Below are positions 49,284-59,152 of a stretch of DNA of 64,000 nucleotides, in pieces. Position 1 is the stretch's first letter, and each line of letters opens with the position of its first letter. The stretch is taken from NCBI RefSeq assembly GCF_020181615.1, contig NZ_CP084029.1, positions 1,655,875 through 1,719,874 of the forward strand, read 5' to 3'. A program made the position numbers and the translations under genes. The stretch is from [Mycobacterium] crassicus (lineage in GTDB: Bacteria > Actinomycetota > Actinomycetes > Mycobacteriales > Mycobacteriaceae). The notes below the pieces were generated by a model. That model saw only the letters and a program-made list of their open reading frames with translations. It had not been told where the DNA came from and made no database searches.

Positions 49284-50386
49284 CCGGAGGTGTTGCGCGC
49301 GAAGCGATTCGCACCGCGCGCAGCGTCGTCGTCAAGATCGGCACCACCGCACTGACCACCGAATCGGGGATGTTCGACGTCGGCCGCCTGGCCGGGCTCG
49401 CCGCGGCGATCGAGGCCCGGATGAAGGCCGGTTCCGACGTGGTGATCGTGTCGTCCGGGGCCATTGCCGCGGGCCTGGAGCCGCTGGGATTGTCCAAGCG
49501 ACCAACCGATCTGGCCACCAAGCAGGCTGCGGCCAGTGTGGGCCAGGTGGCGCTGGTCAATGCGTGGAATGCCGCCTTCGGCCGGTTCGGCCGTACCGTC
49601 GGGCAGGTGCTGCTCACCGCGCAGGACGTGTCGATGCGGGTGTCGCACACCAATGCCGCCCGCACCCTGGACCGGTTGCGGGCACTGCACGCGGTCGCGA
49701 TCGTCAACGAGAACGACACGGTGGCCACCAACGAGATCCGGTTCGGCGACAACGATCGGCTCTCGGCGCTGGTGGCGCATCTGGTCGGCGCCGATGCGCT
49801 GGTGCTGCTCTCCGACATCGACGGTCTCTACGACGCCGACCCGCGCAAGGGTCCGGCCCGTCTGGTCCCCGAGGTGTCCGGTCCGCAGGACCTCATCGAT
49901 GTGGTGGCCGGCGAGGGCAGTCACCTGGGTACCGGCGGCATGGTGTCGAAGCTGTCGTCGGCGCTGCTGGCCGCCGACGCGGGAGTTCCGGTGTTGCTGG
50001 CGGCGGCCAGTGAAGCAGCCGCCGCGCTCTCCGACGCATCGGTAGGCACCGTCTTCGCGCCGCGGGCGCAACGGTTGTCGGCACGCAAGTTCTGGATGCG
50101 TCACGCCGCCGACGCCGCCGGCACGTTGACCCTGGATGCCGGCGCGGTCGAGGCGGTGCTGACCCGGCGGCGCTCGCTGCTGCCGGCGGGGATCACCGCA
50201 GCCTCCGGCAAGTTCCACGGCGGCGACGTCGTCGAACTGTGCGGCCCGGACGGATCGGTGGTGGCCCGCGGCGTCGTGGGCTACGACGCGGTGGAACTGG
50301 CGACCATGATCGGCCATTCCACCGCAGACTTGGCGCCCGATGCGCGCCGGCCGGTGGTCCACGCCGACGACCTGGTCGCGGTCTGA
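49280..50386 (+). CDS. proB: Glutamate 5-kinase
   Basis: A 368-residue enzyme for the first step of proline synthesis. The amino acid kinase domain has [24 protein letters not shown] and [30 protein letters not shown] is the nucleotide site. A PUA domain follows (~275-360). Proline feedback normally acts on the kinase domain. GTG 49280 overlaps obg by 4 nt. Its pathway partner proA lies ~10 kb downstream, not adjacent. Confidence 0.95.
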   Translation: MTGGVAREAIRTARSVVVKIGTTALTTESGMFDVGRLAGLAAAIEARMKAGSDVVIVSSGAIAAGLEPLGLSKRPTDLATKQAAASVGQVALVNAWNAAFGRFGRTVGQVLLTAQDVSMRVSHTNAARTLDRLRALHAVAIVNENDTVATNEIRFGDNDRLSALVAHLVGADALVLLSDIDGLYDADPRKGPARLVPEVSGPQDLIDVVAGEGSHLGTGGMVSKLSSALLAADAGVPVLLAAASEAAAALSDASVGTVFAPRAQRLSARKFWMRHAADAAGTLTLDAGAVEAVLTRRRSLLPAGITAASGKFHGGDVVELCGPDGSVVARGVVGYDAVELATMIGHSTADLAPDARRPVVHADDLVAV

Positions 50387-50397
50387 CGCCCGCCGGC

Positions 50398-51102
50398 ATG
50401 AGCACCGTATTCACCATCGACGGGGCGGGCTGGAGCGGCTTGCTGCGGTTCATGTGCCGTGGTGCGGTCACCAAGGGCCGGACGGTGCGAAACATCAAGT
50501 ACCCCAACACCTATTTTGATGGCCTGCGCTATGTCCCGGCGGTGGAAGCGGTGCGACGCGGTGCGCAGGCCCTCGACGAGATGCTGAGGGCTCACTTCGA
50601 CGGCCACCCCGACGCCGACGACGTGCTGGTCTACGCCGTGAGCATGGGGTCGCAGGTGGCCTGCAAATGGTTGCGCGACTACGGGCCGAGCACCTCGATC
50701 CCGGTCGGCAAGGTGTCGTTTCTGCTGCTCGCCAATCCCGAGCAGCCGTTCCACGGCATCTATCAGGCCGACCCGAAGCTGGTGTGGTTCATGACGTTGC
50801 CCGACTACGGCGGCGTCGGCGTTCCCGGGAACACCCCGTTCGCGGTGACCGATCTGTGCCGCCAGTACGACGGTATGGCGGATTTTCCCAATCGTCCGGC
50901 TGTACAAGTCGATTCGCTGGCGGTATGGAACGCACTGGTGGGACTGGTGACCGTGCACAACAACTACTTCAGGGTGAACTTGGAGGCCGGCGACAACCTC
51001 CGGGTCAGGCGCGGCAACGTCAGCTACGTGTTCTGTCCCACCCGGCGTAAGAAGCGTCAGCGGATCGAGAGCAGCTATGACCGCTCGGCCTGGAACTACT
51101 GA
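50398..51102 (+). CDS. PE-PPE/cutinase-like serine hydrolase domain protein
   Basis: A 234-residue alpha/beta hydrolase-like protein without a signal peptide. The likely nucleophile elbow is VYAVSMGSQVACKWL, a variant GxSxG with Ala for the first Gly. FTIDGAGWSG at the start, ANPEQPFHGIYQ in the middle and LVTVHNNYF (possible catalytic His) fit the PE-PPE domain found in mycobacterial esterases. The basic end (RRKKRQR) is unusual. ATG 50398 lies 11 nt after proB; its 3' end overlaps the convergent regulator by 7 bp. Substrate unknown; a phage origin is possible. Confidence 0.6.
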   Translation: MSTVFTIDGAGWSGLLRFMCRGAVTKGRTVRNIKYPNTYFDGLRYVPAVEAVRRGAQALDEMLRAHFDGHPDADDVLVYAVSMGSQVACKWLRDYGPSTSIPVGKVSFLLLANPEQPFHGIYQADPKLVWFMTLPDYGGVGVPGNTPFAVTDLCRQYDGMADFPNRPAVQVDSLAVWNALVGLVTVHNNYFRVNLEAGDNLRVRRGNVSYVFCPTRRKKRQRIESSYDRSAWNY

Positions 51103-51731
51103 CCGATGGGATGTAGATACAGCGCGCCCCAGACGATTTCGGTCAAGGCCGTGGCGAGTTCGCTGTCGTAGCCGGCGTCGTGGTTCGGCAGGTTCTGCTG
51201 GCAGGCACGCTCCACCATCCAGGTGAGTGCGCTTGCGGTGGCTTCGACGGGCAACTCGCGGCGAATGGCGCCTTCGGTCTGGCCGTCTTTGATGACCTGG
51301 GCCACCCGGCCCGAGATTCCGGTCAGCAGTTCCCGATAGGTGGCTCCCACCAGGGGGTCGTACCCGGCCATCTCGCTGAGCGCGATCAGCAGCGGCTGGT
51401 GGCGCCGATAGCTGGCGATGATCGCTGCCATCGCGTCGTGGACGTCGGCGGGATCGCGGCGTCCCGCCACGCCCCACCAGCGTTCGGCACCGGAGACGAG
51501 GTCGCCGAACACCTGGTCGGCGAGCCGGCGCAGTAGGTGGCCCTTGTCTTCGAAGTAGATGTAGAAGCTGGCCCGCGAGATCCCGGCCTCGGTGGCGAGC
51601 CGGTCCACACTCAGTTCGGTGAAGCTGGCGCCGTCGCTCATCAGCCGTTCGGTGGCATCGAGTAACCGGCACTCGATCTCCCCGCGCCGCTCCTGGCGGC
51701 TGACCGGGGGTTTGCGCGTTACGGAGGCCAT
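51096..51731 (-). CDS. TetR family transcriptional regulator
   Basis: A 211-residue repressor. The N-terminal helix-turn-helix is SVDRLATEAGISRASFYIYFEDKGHLL (~35-65); the C-terminal ligand domain is of the TetR_C type seen in EthR-like and KstR-like regulators. ATG 51731 lies 7 nt after a TAGGCT box. A long inverted repeat between this gene and the divergent P450 is the probable operator, so it should repress itself and the P450. The ligand is unknown. Confidence 0.85.
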   Translation of the reverse strand: MASVTRKPPVSRQERRGEIECRLLDATERLMSDGASFTELSVDRLATEAGISRASFYIYFEDKGHLLRRLADQVFGDLVSGAERWWGVAGRRDPADVHDAMAAIIASYRRHQPLLIALSEMAGYDPLVGATYRELLTGISGRVAQVIKDGQTEGAIRRELPVEATASALTWMVERACQQNLPNHDAGYDSELATALTEIVWGALYLHPIGQ

Positions 51732-51738
51732 GCGGTGC

Positions 51739-51744
51739 AGCCTA
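51739..51744 (-). promoter_or_regulatory. -10 box of leaderless TetR gene
   Basis: Minus-strand TAGGCT is followed by 7 nt and the ATG at 51731. Confidence 0.5.
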
Positions 51745-51765
51745 CTGCGGGCGATGACATCTTGA

Positions 51766-51792
51766 CTAGACACTATGTCTAGCCATAGTGTC
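51766..51792. promoter_or_regulatory. Operator between TetR gene and P450
   Basis: Two overlapping perfect inverted repeats: CTAGACA-CTA-TGTCTAG (51766-51782) and GACACTATG ... CATAGTGTC (51769-51777 with 51784-51792, 6-nt spacer). The box TAGTGT (51786-51791) inside it may be the P450 -10. Confidence 0.7.
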
Positions 51793-51836
51793 GTGTCGTT
51801 CTCGTTGTGATCGGAGTCATACGCCGAGGAGGCCCC

Positions 51837-53096
51837 ATGGCAGCATCGACCGCCACAAACCGTGTTTACGACGCCGTCGACCTATCGTCACGTGCGTTCT
51901 GGTCCACCTCCGCCGCGGAGCGGGAACGCTCCTACGCCGTGCTGCGTGCCGAGCGCCCGGTGAGCTGGCACCCGCCGGTCGCGGACTCGATGCTCAACGA
52001 TCCCGACGACCCGGGTTTTTGGGCCGTGACCCGCCATGCCGACATCGTCGAGGTGAGCCGCACCAACGAGGTGTTCCTATCCGGTAAGGGTGTGCAGTTC
52101 GAGAACATCCCCGAGGAGATGCTGGAAACCACCCAGTCGTTCCTGGCCATGGATCCGCCCCGGCACACCAAACTGCGCAAACTGGCCACCGCGGCGTTCA
52201 CGCCCCGGCAGATCAGGCGCATCGAAGACTCGATCAAGGCCAGTGCCAAAGCCATCGTCGGTGAACTGAAGGCCGCCGGCAGTGGGGCCGACTTCGTCGA
52301 ATACTGCGCCAAGGAATTGCCGCTGCGAACGCTGGCGGACATGGTGGGCGTTCCCGATTCCGAGCGCGCACAGGTGGCCCGCGCCGCTGATGCGCTGGTG
52401 TCGACCAATGACCCGGTGTTCCTCGACGGGCGAGACCCGTTGGCGGTGATGGGCGAGAACATCATGTACCTGCATCAGGTCGCCGCCACGCTGGCCGCGC
52501 AGCGCCGCGAGCGACCCGGCGACGACCTGTTCAGCAGCCTGGTGACCACCGAAGTCGACGGCGACCGGCTCACCGATGCCGAAGTCTGCGCCTACTTCGT
52601 GTTGCTCGCGGTGGCGGGCAACGACACCACCCGCCAGACGACCAGCCACGCGCTGCGGGCGCTCACCGACTTCCCCGAGCAACGAGCCTGGCTGATGGAC
52701 GATTTCGACAGGCGTATCGGAATGGCCGTCGAGGAGTTCATCCGCTACGCGACACCGGTGATGACCTTCCGGCGCACCGCCGCAAGCGATTACGAGCTCG
52801 GCGGCCAGACGATTCGGGCCGGCGACAAGGTGGCGATGTTCTACGCGTCCGGTAACTGGGATGACCGGGCGTTCAACGAGCCGGACCGCCTGGATCTGAG
52901 CCGAGACCCCAACCCGCACCTGGGATTCGGTGGCGGCGGCCAGCACTATTGCCTGGGGACCCATGTGGCGCGGGCCCAGCTGCGCGCCCTCTTCGGTGAA
53001 TTGCTCCATGAGTTGCCGGGCATCGAGGCCGGCGACCCGGAGTACCTAGCGGGTAGCTTCATTCACGGCATCCGTGCCATGCCCTGCACGTTCTGA
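51837..53096 (+). CDS. Cytochrome P450
   Basis: A 419-residue soluble heme monooxygenase. The I-helix is [15 protein letters not shown], the ExxR salt bridge lies in [10 protein letters not shown] and the heme loop is [11 protein letters not shown] with the proximal Cys. The general pattern resembles mycobacterial CYP124/125/142-type enzymes that oxidise methyl-branched lipids or sterol side chains, but I cannot fix the family. ATG 51837 has GAGGAGG upstream. No ferredoxin gene is adjacent. The 3' end overlaps the convergent MFS gene by 51 bp. Confidence 0.9.
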   Translation: MAASTATNRVYDAVDLSSRAFWSTSAAERERSYAVLRAERPVSWHPPVADSMLNDPDDPGFWAVTRHADIVEVSRTNEVFLSGKGVQFENIPEEMLETTQSFLAMDPPRHTKLRKLATAAFTPRQIRRIEDSIKASAKAIVGELKAAGSGADFVEYCAKELPLRTLADMVGVPDSERAQVARAADALVSTNDPVFLDGRDPLAVMGENIMYLHQVAATLAAQRRERPGDDLFSSLVTTEVDGDRLTDAEVCAYFVLLAVAGNDTTRQTTSHALRALTDFPEQRAWLMDDFDRRIGMAVEEFIRYATPVMTFRRTAASDYELGGQTIRAGDKVAMFYASGNWDDRAFNEPDRLDLSRDPNPHLGFGGGGQHYCLGTHVARAQLRALFGELLHELPGIEAGDPEYLAGSFIHGIRAMPCTF

Positions 53097-54335
53097 CCCG
53101 GGCCGTCCAGGCTCGGCCAGTCCGAACTGCCGGCCGGTGGCGTCCTTGCCGATCGCGGTCAACACCACGACGGCGATCAGGGTCGTCACCACCGTGACAA
53201 TCAGGGCGAACGGGTAGCCGTGGGCGGCCGCGAGGTGTTCCTGGATCGGAAGGTTGAACGCGGCGAACAGATTGCCCAGCTGATAGGTCACGCCCGGATA
53301 GAAGCCGCGGATCGCGTCCGGCGACATCTCGGTCAGGTGGGCCGGGATCACGCCCCAGGCGCCCTGCACGCAGACCTGGATCAGGAACGAGCCGAGGCAC
53401 AGCATGCCCGCGGTCTGCGACAACGCGAACAGCGGCACGATCGGCAGGCCCATCACCGCGGCCCAGATGATCGCGTAGCGCCGGCCCAACCGCTGTGACA
53501 GCGAACCGAAGGCCAGCCCGCCGATGATCCCGCCGATGTTGTAGATCACCGCAATCCACTTGGCGGTGACATGGGACAGGCCCGCGCCGTCGGGCGAGGT
53601 CAGAAATGTCGGATAGATGTCGTGGGTGCCATGGCTCATCCAGTTGAACGCCGTCATCAGCAACACCAGGTAGCAGAACCGGCGGATCACTTTGGCGTCG
53701 GTGAAGACGTCGCGAATCCTGGTGCGGGTCAGCCGCATCCGATCCTGGGTGGCCTGCCACACCTCGGACTCGGTGACCCGGTAGCGGATCAGCAGGCTGA
53801 CCATGGCCGGCAGGATCGACAGCCCGAACAGCCACCGCCAGGACAACCCCAGCACGTCGTTCACCAGCAGCGAGGCCACCGTGGCGGCCAGATAGCCGAA
53901 CAGATAGCCCTCCTGCAGCAGCCCGGAGAAGAACCCGCGGCGCTCGGCGGGGATCTTCTCCATGGCCAGCGCGGCGCCCAGCCCCCATTCGCCGCCCATC
54001 CCGATCCCGTAGAGCAGGCGCAGGATCACCAGCACGGTGAAGGTGGGCGCGAACGCGCACAGGAACCCCACCGTCGAATAGAAGATGACGTTCACCATCA
54101 GCGGTATTCGTCGGCCGACCCGGTCGGCCCACAGGCCGAACAGCAGCGCGCCGACCGGACGCATCACCAGGGTGGCGGTGGTCAGAAATGCGACCTCGGT
54201 CTTGGTATGGCCGAAGGTCTTGGCGATGTCGGCGTAGACGAACACCACGATGAAGTAGTCGAACGCATCCATCGACCAGCCCAACAAGGCGGCCAGGAAT
54301 GAGTTGCGCTGGTCGGGCGTGAGCCGCTGTTTCAC
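53046..54335 (-). CDS. MFS permease, sialate/aromatic acid:H+ symporter-like
   Basis: A 429-residue 12-helix transporter. [22 protein letters not shown] is the first-helix signature of the NanT/AAHS-type acid symporters, followed by ADRVGRRIP and [26 protein letters not shown]. Substrate unknown; an organic acid is likely. The last 17 codons run antisense to the end of the P450 gene. ATG 54335 is the start by family fit. Confidence 0.82.
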   Translation of the reverse strand: MKQRLTPDQRNSFLAALLGWSMDAFDYFIVVFVYADIAKTFGHTKTEVAFLTTATLVMRPVGALLFGLWADRVGRRIPLMVNVIFYSTVGFLCAFAPTFTVLVILRLLYGIGMGGEWGLGAALAMEKIPAERRGFFSGLLQEGYLFGYLAATVASLLVNDVLGLSWRWLFGLSILPAMVSLLIRYRVTESEVWQATQDRMRLTRTRIRDVFTDAKVIRRFCYLVLLMTAFNWMSHGTHDIYPTFLTSPDGAGLSHVTAKWIAVIYNIGGIIGGLAFGSLSQRLGRRYAIIWAAVMGLPIVPLFALSQTAGMLCLGSFLIQVCVQGAWGVIPAHLTEMSPDAIRGFYPGVTYQLGNLFAAFNLPIQEHLAAAHGYPFALIVTVVTTLIAVVVLTAIGKDATGRQFGLAEPGRPGSERAGHGTDAVNEATR

Positions 54336-54384
54336 CCGAGATATCGTGCCGGATCACTCCGCGGCTGCGGGCGTTATGCGGCGA

Positions 54385-55239
54385 TTAGTTCGCCGAGATC
54401 GCCGCCGGGATCAGTTCCTCGGCCAGCACCGCCAGGGCCGCCGAACACCCGGCGTCGAACTTGATCGCCGCCAGGTCGTCGCCGCGGGTCGGACCGCGGT
54501 TGACGATCGCGACCGGGACACCGCGCGCCGCTGCGTGCCGGACGAACCGGTAGCCGGAGAACACCGTCAGCGAGGACCCGGCAACCAGCAACGCGTCGGC
54601 GTCGTCGACCACTGAAAACGCCCGTTCGACGCGGTCTTTGGGGACGTTCTCGCCGAAGTAGACGATGTCGGGTTTGAGCATCCCGCCGCAACGGTGGCAG
54701 TCCACGTAGCGGAACGACGCGGTATCGGCGACGACGGCGTCCGCGTCGGGTGCCACCGCGATACCGCCGAGGTTCTCGGCCCGCTCAAGGAATCCCGGGT
54801 TGAGCTCCTCCAGCTGCTCGGCCAGAGTCATGCGGCTCATGGTGATCCCGCACGCCAGGCAGACCACCGTCGCGTAGCTGCCGTGCAGGTCCACGACCCG
54901 GCGACCGCCGGCCTTGGTGTGCAGCAGATCGACGTTCTGGGTGACGACCCCGGTCACCACGCCGGCGGCCTCCAGCGCGGCCAGCGCCCAGTGCCCCGCG
55001 TTGGGCGAGGTGGCGGCCATGTGGCGCCAGCCCACGTGGTTGCGGGCCCAGTACCGCTGGCGGAAGACCGGATCGCCGGTGAACTGGCCGATGGTCATCG
55101 GATTGCTCGGCGGGGAGTCCGGCCCGCGATAGTCGGGAATGCCGGAATCGGTGGAGATCCCAGCGCCGGTGAGCACCGCGATTCGCCGGCCTGTCAGCAG
55201 AGTCAGCAGGTCGCAGACCGTCGGCGTGATGTCGCCCAT
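54385..55239 (-). CDS. Sir2-family NAD-dependent deacylase (SIRT4-like class)
   Basis: A 284-residue sirtuin. The NAD site is VLTGAGISTDSGIPDYRGPDS, the catalytic base His is in TQNVDLLHTKAGG ... VDLHGSYATVVC, and zinc is bound by CLACG and CHRCGG. ADALLVAGSSLTVFSGYRFV is the second nucleotide site. Class II members remove acyl or lipoyl groups from lysine, or ADP-ribosylate. ATG 55239 is preceded by TACGCT at 7 nt; the in-frame ATG at 55257 lies upstream of that box. Divergent from nadE, which makes its cosubstrate NAD. Confidence 0.88.
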   Translation of the reverse strand: MGDITPTVCDLLTLLTGRRIAVLTGAGISTDSGIPDYRGPDSPPSNPMTIGQFTGDPVFRQRYWARNHVGWRHMAATSPNAGHWALAALEAAGVVTGVVTQNVDLLHTKAGGRRVVDLHGSYATVVCLACGITMSRMTLAEQLEELNPGFLERAENLGGIAVAPDADAVVADTASFRYVDCHRCGGMLKPDIVYFGENVPKDRVERAFSVVDDADALLVAGSSLTVFSGYRFVRHAAARGVPVAIVNRGPTRGDDLAAIKFDAGCSAALAVLAEELIPAAISAN

Positions 55240-55246
55240 CTGGTCC

Positions 55247-55252
55247 AGCGTA
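55247..55252 (-). promoter_or_regulatory. -10 box of leaderless sirtuin gene
   Basis: Minus-strand TACGCT ends 7 nt before the ATG at 55239. Confidence 0.5.
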
Positions 55253-55346
55253 GGCATCCGGCGGTAGGCCGCCACCGGCGCCGCGTCATCGGCCGGTGGC
55301 ACCCGAAAGCTGCGTATTGACACATTCCAGGCGACAATGGCAGGCG

Positions 55347-57401
55347 ATGGACTCTTCAGGGGACTTTTACAGCGCCTACCGGCACGGGTTCGCGCGGGTC
55401 GCCGCCTGCACGCACCGCGCCACGCTCGCCGACCCGGCCGCCAATGTCGAGTCGGTGCTGCAGCTGGCGCGCCAGTGCCACGACGACGGCGTGGCACTGG
55501 CCGTCTTCCCCGAGCTCACGCTGTCGGGCTACTCACTCGACGACATCGTCGCGCAGGACACCCTGCTCGACGCGGTCCAGGCCGCGCTGCTCGATCTGGT
55601 CGCCGCCTCGCTGGAGCTGCTACCGGTCCTGGTGGTGGGAGCGCCGCTGCGCTACGGCCACCGCATCTACAACGCCGCGGTCGTTGTTCATCGTGGCCGC
55701 ATCCTCGGGGTGGCGCCCAAGTCGTACCCGCCCACCTACCGCGAGTTCTACGAGGGCCGCCAATTCGCCGCCGGCGACGACGAGCGCGGACTGATCCGGC
55801 TGGGCGGCGTTGAGGTGCCGTTCGGGCCGGACCTGCTGTTCGCCGCGAGTGACGTGCCCGGGCTGGTGCTGCATGTCGAGATCTGCGAGGACATGTTCGT
55901 GCCGGTGCCGCCCAGTGCCCAGGCCGCGTTGGCCGGTGCCACCGTGCTGGCCAACCTGTCCGGCAGCCCCATCACCGTCGGTCGTGCCGAAGACCGCTGC
56001 CTGCTGGCCCGGTCGGCATCGGCGCGATGCCTGGCCGCCTATGTCTATGCCGCTGCCGGGGAAGGGGAGTCGACCACCGACTTGGCCTGGGATGGCCAGA
56101 CCATGATCTGGGAGAACGGGACGCTGCTGGCCGAAAGCGACCGGTTCCCGCACGAACCTCAGCGTTCGGTGGCCGACGTCGACCTGGGCCTGCTGCGCTC
56201 GGAGCGGCTGCGGATGGGCACGTTCGACGACAACCGTCGTCACCATCGCGCCGCGGTGCAGGAGTTCCGACGGGTGGAGTTCCTGCTGGACCCGCCGGCC
56301 GGCGACATCGGACTGCTTCGCGTGGTCGAACGGTTCCCGTTCGTGCCGTCCAATCCGCAACGGCTGCAACAGGACTGCTACGAGGCCTACAACATCCAGG
56401 TGTCCGGCCTGGAGCAGCGGCTTCGCGCACTGCGGTATCCCAAGGTGGTCCTCGGGGTGTCGGGCGGCCTGGATTCCACCCACGCGCTGATCGTCGCAGC
56501 GCGGGCGATGGACCGGGAGAACCGGCCGCGCAGCGACATTCTGGCGTTCACCATGCCCGGCTTCGCCACCGGTGAGCGCACCAAGGCCAATGCGGCGGCG
56601 CTGAGCAAGGCGCTCGGTGTGACCTTCGCCGAACTCGACATCCGCGACAGCGCGAAGCTGATGCTGACCGAGCTCGGCCACCCGTTCGCCCGTGGGGAAG
56701 CCGTCTATGACGTCACCTTCGAGAACGTCCAAGCCGGTCTGCGCACCGACTATCTGTTCCGGATCGCCAACCAGAACGGCGGCATCGTACTGGGCACCGG
56801 CGACCTGTCGGAGCTGGCGCTGGGCTGGTCCACCTACGGCGTGGGCGATCAGATGTCGCACTACAACGTCAACGGCGGCGTGCCCAAAACACTGATCCAG
56901 CACCTGATCCGCTGGGTGATCAACTCGGGCGAGTTCGACGCCGACGTGTGCGCGGTGCTGGCCTCGGTGCTGAACACCGAGATCAGCCCGGAGCTGGTAC
57001 CGGTCGGTGACGGCGACGAGATCCAGCGCAGCGAGGACACGGTCGGCCCCTACGCGCTGCAGGACTTCGCGCTGTTCCAGGCGCTGCGCCACGGGTTCAC
57101 CCCGGCCAAGATCGGATTCTTGGCCTGGCATGCCTGGCATGACCAGGAAGCGGGCGGCTGGCCTCCCGGGTATCCGGCGGACAAGCGACAGGCCTACTCG
57201 CTGAACGAGATCCGGAAATGGCTGAAAGTATTTGTGCAGCGGTTCTATTCGTTCAGCCAATTCAAGAGGTCGGCACTGCCGAACGGGCCCAAGGTGTCAC
57301 ACGGCGGCTCACTGTCGCCCCGCGGCGACTGGCGTGCCCCGTCGGACATGTCGGCTCGGATCTGGCTCGACGAGATCGAGCGGGAGATACCCGAGCAGTA
57401 G
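55347..57401 (+). CDS. nadE: Glutamine-dependent NAD+ synthetase
   Basis: A 684-residue bifunctional enzyme for the last step of NAD synthesis. The N-terminal glutaminase has the triad Glu (FPELTLSGY), Lys ([13 protein letters not shown]) and Cys (EICEDMFVP). The C-terminal synthetase has the P-loop VSGGLDST and the [14 protein letters not shown] region. Ammonia is channelled between the two. ATG 55347 is the start by homology; GACAAT ends 8 nt before it and TTGACA lies at 55317-55322, but the two boxes are too close to form one promoter. An amine oxidase gene follows after 13 bp. Confidence 0.95.
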   Translation: MDSSGDFYSAYRHGFARVAACTHRATLADPAANVESVLQLARQCHDDGVALAVFPELTLSGYSLDDIVAQDTLLDAVQAALLDLVAASLELLPVLVVGAPLRYGHRIYNAAVVVHRGRILGVAPKSYPPTYREFYEGRQFAAGDDERGLIRLGGVEVPFGPDLLFAASDVPGLVLHVEICEDMFVPVPPSAQAALAGATVLANLSGSPITVGRAEDRCLLARSASARCLAAYVYAAAGEGESTTDLAWDGQTMIWENGTLLAESDRFPHEPQRSVADVDLGLLRSERLRMGTFDDNRRHHRAAVQEFRRVEFLLDPPAGDIGLLRVVERFPFVPSNPQRLQQDCYEAYNIQVSGLEQRLRALRYPKVVLGVSGGLDSTHALIVAARAMDRENRPRSDILAFTMPGFATGERTKANAAALSKALGVTFAELDIRDSAKLMLTELGHPFARGEAVYDVTFENVQAGLRTDYLFRIANQNGGIVLGTGDLSELALGWSTYGVGDQMSHYNVNGGVPKTLIQHLIRWVINSGEFDADVCAVLASVLNTEISPELVPVGDGDEIQRSEDTVGPYALQDFALFQALRHGFTPAKIGFLAWHAWHDQEAGGWPPGYPADKRQAYSLNEIRKWLKVFVQRFYSFSQFKRSALPNGPKVSHGGSLSPRGDWRAPSDMSARIWLDEIEREIPEQ

Positions 57402-57414
57402 GGGAAGGCCGACG

Positions 57415-58746
57415 ATGACCGAAGCGTCGCGAGTTCTCCCGGGCCGAAATGACCTTCACACCACGGTGGTGATTGTCGGCGCCGGTATGTCCGGACTGAT
57501 CGCCGCGCGGGACCTGCAACGGCAGGGGATCGACGTGCTTGTCCTCGAGTCCGCGGCCCGAACGGGCGGACGGCTGTTCGCCGAGACCTCGGCCCTGGGC
57601 TCCCGTCTTGACCTGGGCGGCCAATGGGTGGGGGCCGGCCACCACCGGCTGGAGGCACTGGCAGCCGAACTCGGAGCGACGGTGTTTCCCATGCACACCC
57701 CGAAGCGCCCGATGGTGATCAAAGGCGGCAAGACGGTGTCAGCGGTTGGTCCGGTGATGGCGATCGCCAATGCGGTGCTGGCGTCCTGGGTGATGAGGGC
57801 GAAGTTCGGTGCGCCCAGGCGATGGAGTTCCCAGACGATCCAGGATCGGCTTGCGAAGGTGCCTTCGGCAGTGGCCCGGCGACTGCTCGAAGTGCTGCTC
57901 GCGACCTCGACCACCGCGGACCTTGACCGCTTTTCGATGGAGTCGTTCGTCGAGATGATCGGCTACGAGGGCGGACTGACCGAGATGTTGTCGACCAGCG
58001 GCGGGGCGCAGGACAGTCTGATCCTCGAGGGCGCCGGCACCCTGACGGATCGGATCGCCGCCGAATTGGGGGAGCGGGTCCGGACCGACAGCCGGGTGAT
58101 CTCCGTTCGGGACGAGGGGAGATCGGTTGTCGTCAGCACGCAATCAGCTGTCGTGCGGGCGGCAAAGGTGATCGTGTCGGTGCCGCCGCCGATGACCAGC
58201 AAGATCGCCTTCGACCCACCACTTCCGGATGGTCGACGGCGCCTCCAGGACAGCACATACATGGGATCGGTCTACAAGGCGATCGCGGTTTACCGGAGGC
58301 CGTTCTGGCGCGAGGACGCCGACCTCGAATGCATGATCCTCGACAACCCCGGTGCTGCGGTCTTCGACACCTCGCCGCCCGATGGGCCCGGCCATCTCTG
58401 CGTACTGGTGGGTGGTCGGGAGGCGCGAGATGTGGACGCCCTCAACGAAAATGATCGGCGGAGAGCGCTTATCGGCCCACTCGCCGCGGTGGCGGGATTG
58501 CCGGCGCTGCTCCATCCGGTGAGTTGGCACGAAAAATCCTGGCACCGCGACCAGGACGCCGGCGGTGGCTACTCGGCGCTGCCAACCGCAGGTGGTGCAC
58601 CAGCGCCGTTCCCGCTGCCCTCGGAGCCGACCGGCAACATCCACTGGACCGGCACTGAAACCGCCGGTGAGCACGCCGGATACATCGAGGGTGCCATCGA
58701 GGCCGGCGAGCGGGTCGCCGGCGAAGTCATCGCCGCCTTGCGGTAA
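57415..58746 (+). CDS. FAD-dependent amine oxidase (flavin monoamine oxidase family)
   Basis: A 443-residue flavoprotein. The dinucleotide fold is VVIVGAGMSGLIAARDLQRQG with the second motif ESAARTGGRLF, and LDLGGQWVGAGHHRLEAL is typical of monoamine/polyamine oxidases. The C-terminal HWTGTETAGEHAGYIEGAIEAGERVA is the covalent-flavin or flavin-contact region, but without the Cys of mitochondrial MAO, so FAD is probably non-covalent. ATG 57415 has GGGGAAGG upstream. The gene follows nadE by 13 bp and precedes the tautomerase by 10 bp. Confidence 0.88.
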   Translation: MTEASRVLPGRNDLHTTVVIVGAGMSGLIAARDLQRQGIDVLVLESAARTGGRLFAETSALGSRLDLGGQWVGAGHHRLEALAAELGATVFPMHTPKRPMVIKGGKTVSAVGPVMAIANAVLASWVMRAKFGAPRRWSSQTIQDRLAKVPSAVARRLLEVLLATSTTADLDRFSMESFVEMIGYEGGLTEMLSTSGGAQDSLILEGAGTLTDRIAAELGERVRTDSRVISVRDEGRSVVVSTQSAVVRAAKVIVSVPPPMTSKIAFDPPLPDGRRRLQDSTYMGSVYKAIAVYRRPFWREDADLECMILDNPGAAVFDTSPPDGPGHLCVLVGGREARDVDALNENDRRRALIGPLAAVAGLPALLHPVSWHEKSWHRDQDAGGGYSALPTAGGAPAPFPLPSEPTGNIHWTGTETAGEHAGYIEGAIEAGERVAGEVIAALR

Positions 58747-58756
58747 GACATAGGCC

Positions 58757-59152
58757 ATGCCCACCGTGTTGATCGAGGTTCGCCGCCATTACTCGCAAGC
58801 CGAGGAGGTCGCGATCATCGACGCCGTCCACGGCGCGATGGTGACGGCCTTCCAGATCCCGGCCAAGGACAAGAACGTGCGGCTGGTCGCCCACGAACCG
58901 CACCGGTTCGCGGTTCCGGAGCATCTCGCTCAACCGGAGTACCGCACCCTGGTCTCGATCGACTGCTTCACCGGCCGATCCCTGGACGCCAAGCGCGCGC
59001 TCTACGCCGGGATCGTTGAAGGTCTTGCCGCCCTGGGTATCCCACGTGACCACGTGATGATCACCCTGCACGAGGTAGACCGGGAGAATTGGGGAATCCG
59101 CGGCGGACAGGCCGCATCCGACGTCGACCTGGGTTTCAACGTGCGGGTGTGA
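58757..59152 (+). CDS. Tautomerase superfamily protein
   Basis: A 131-residue protein that, after Met removal, starts with Pro (PTVLIEVRRHYSQAEEVAII), the catalytic base of the superfamily. Its length and the LHEVDRENWGIRGGQAASDVDLGF tail match the tautomerase_2 / malonate semialdehyde decarboxylase-like group. Substrate unknown. It is the third gene in the nadE-amine oxidase run; an aldehyde or keto acid from the oxidase could be its substrate, but this is a guess. It abuts rbsK tail to tail. Confidence 0.78.
   Translation: MPTVLIEVRRHYSQAEEVAIIDAVHGAMVTAFQIPAKDKNVRLVAHEPHRFAVPEHLAQPEYRTLVSIDCFTGRSLDAKRALYAGIVEGLAALGIPRDHVMITLHEVDRENWGIRGGQAASDVDLGFNVRV

Noticed and set aside
55317..55345. 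A consensus -35 TTGACA as the nadE promoter
   Set aside because: No -10 box lies at 16-19 bp spacing; GACAAT is only 10 bp away.
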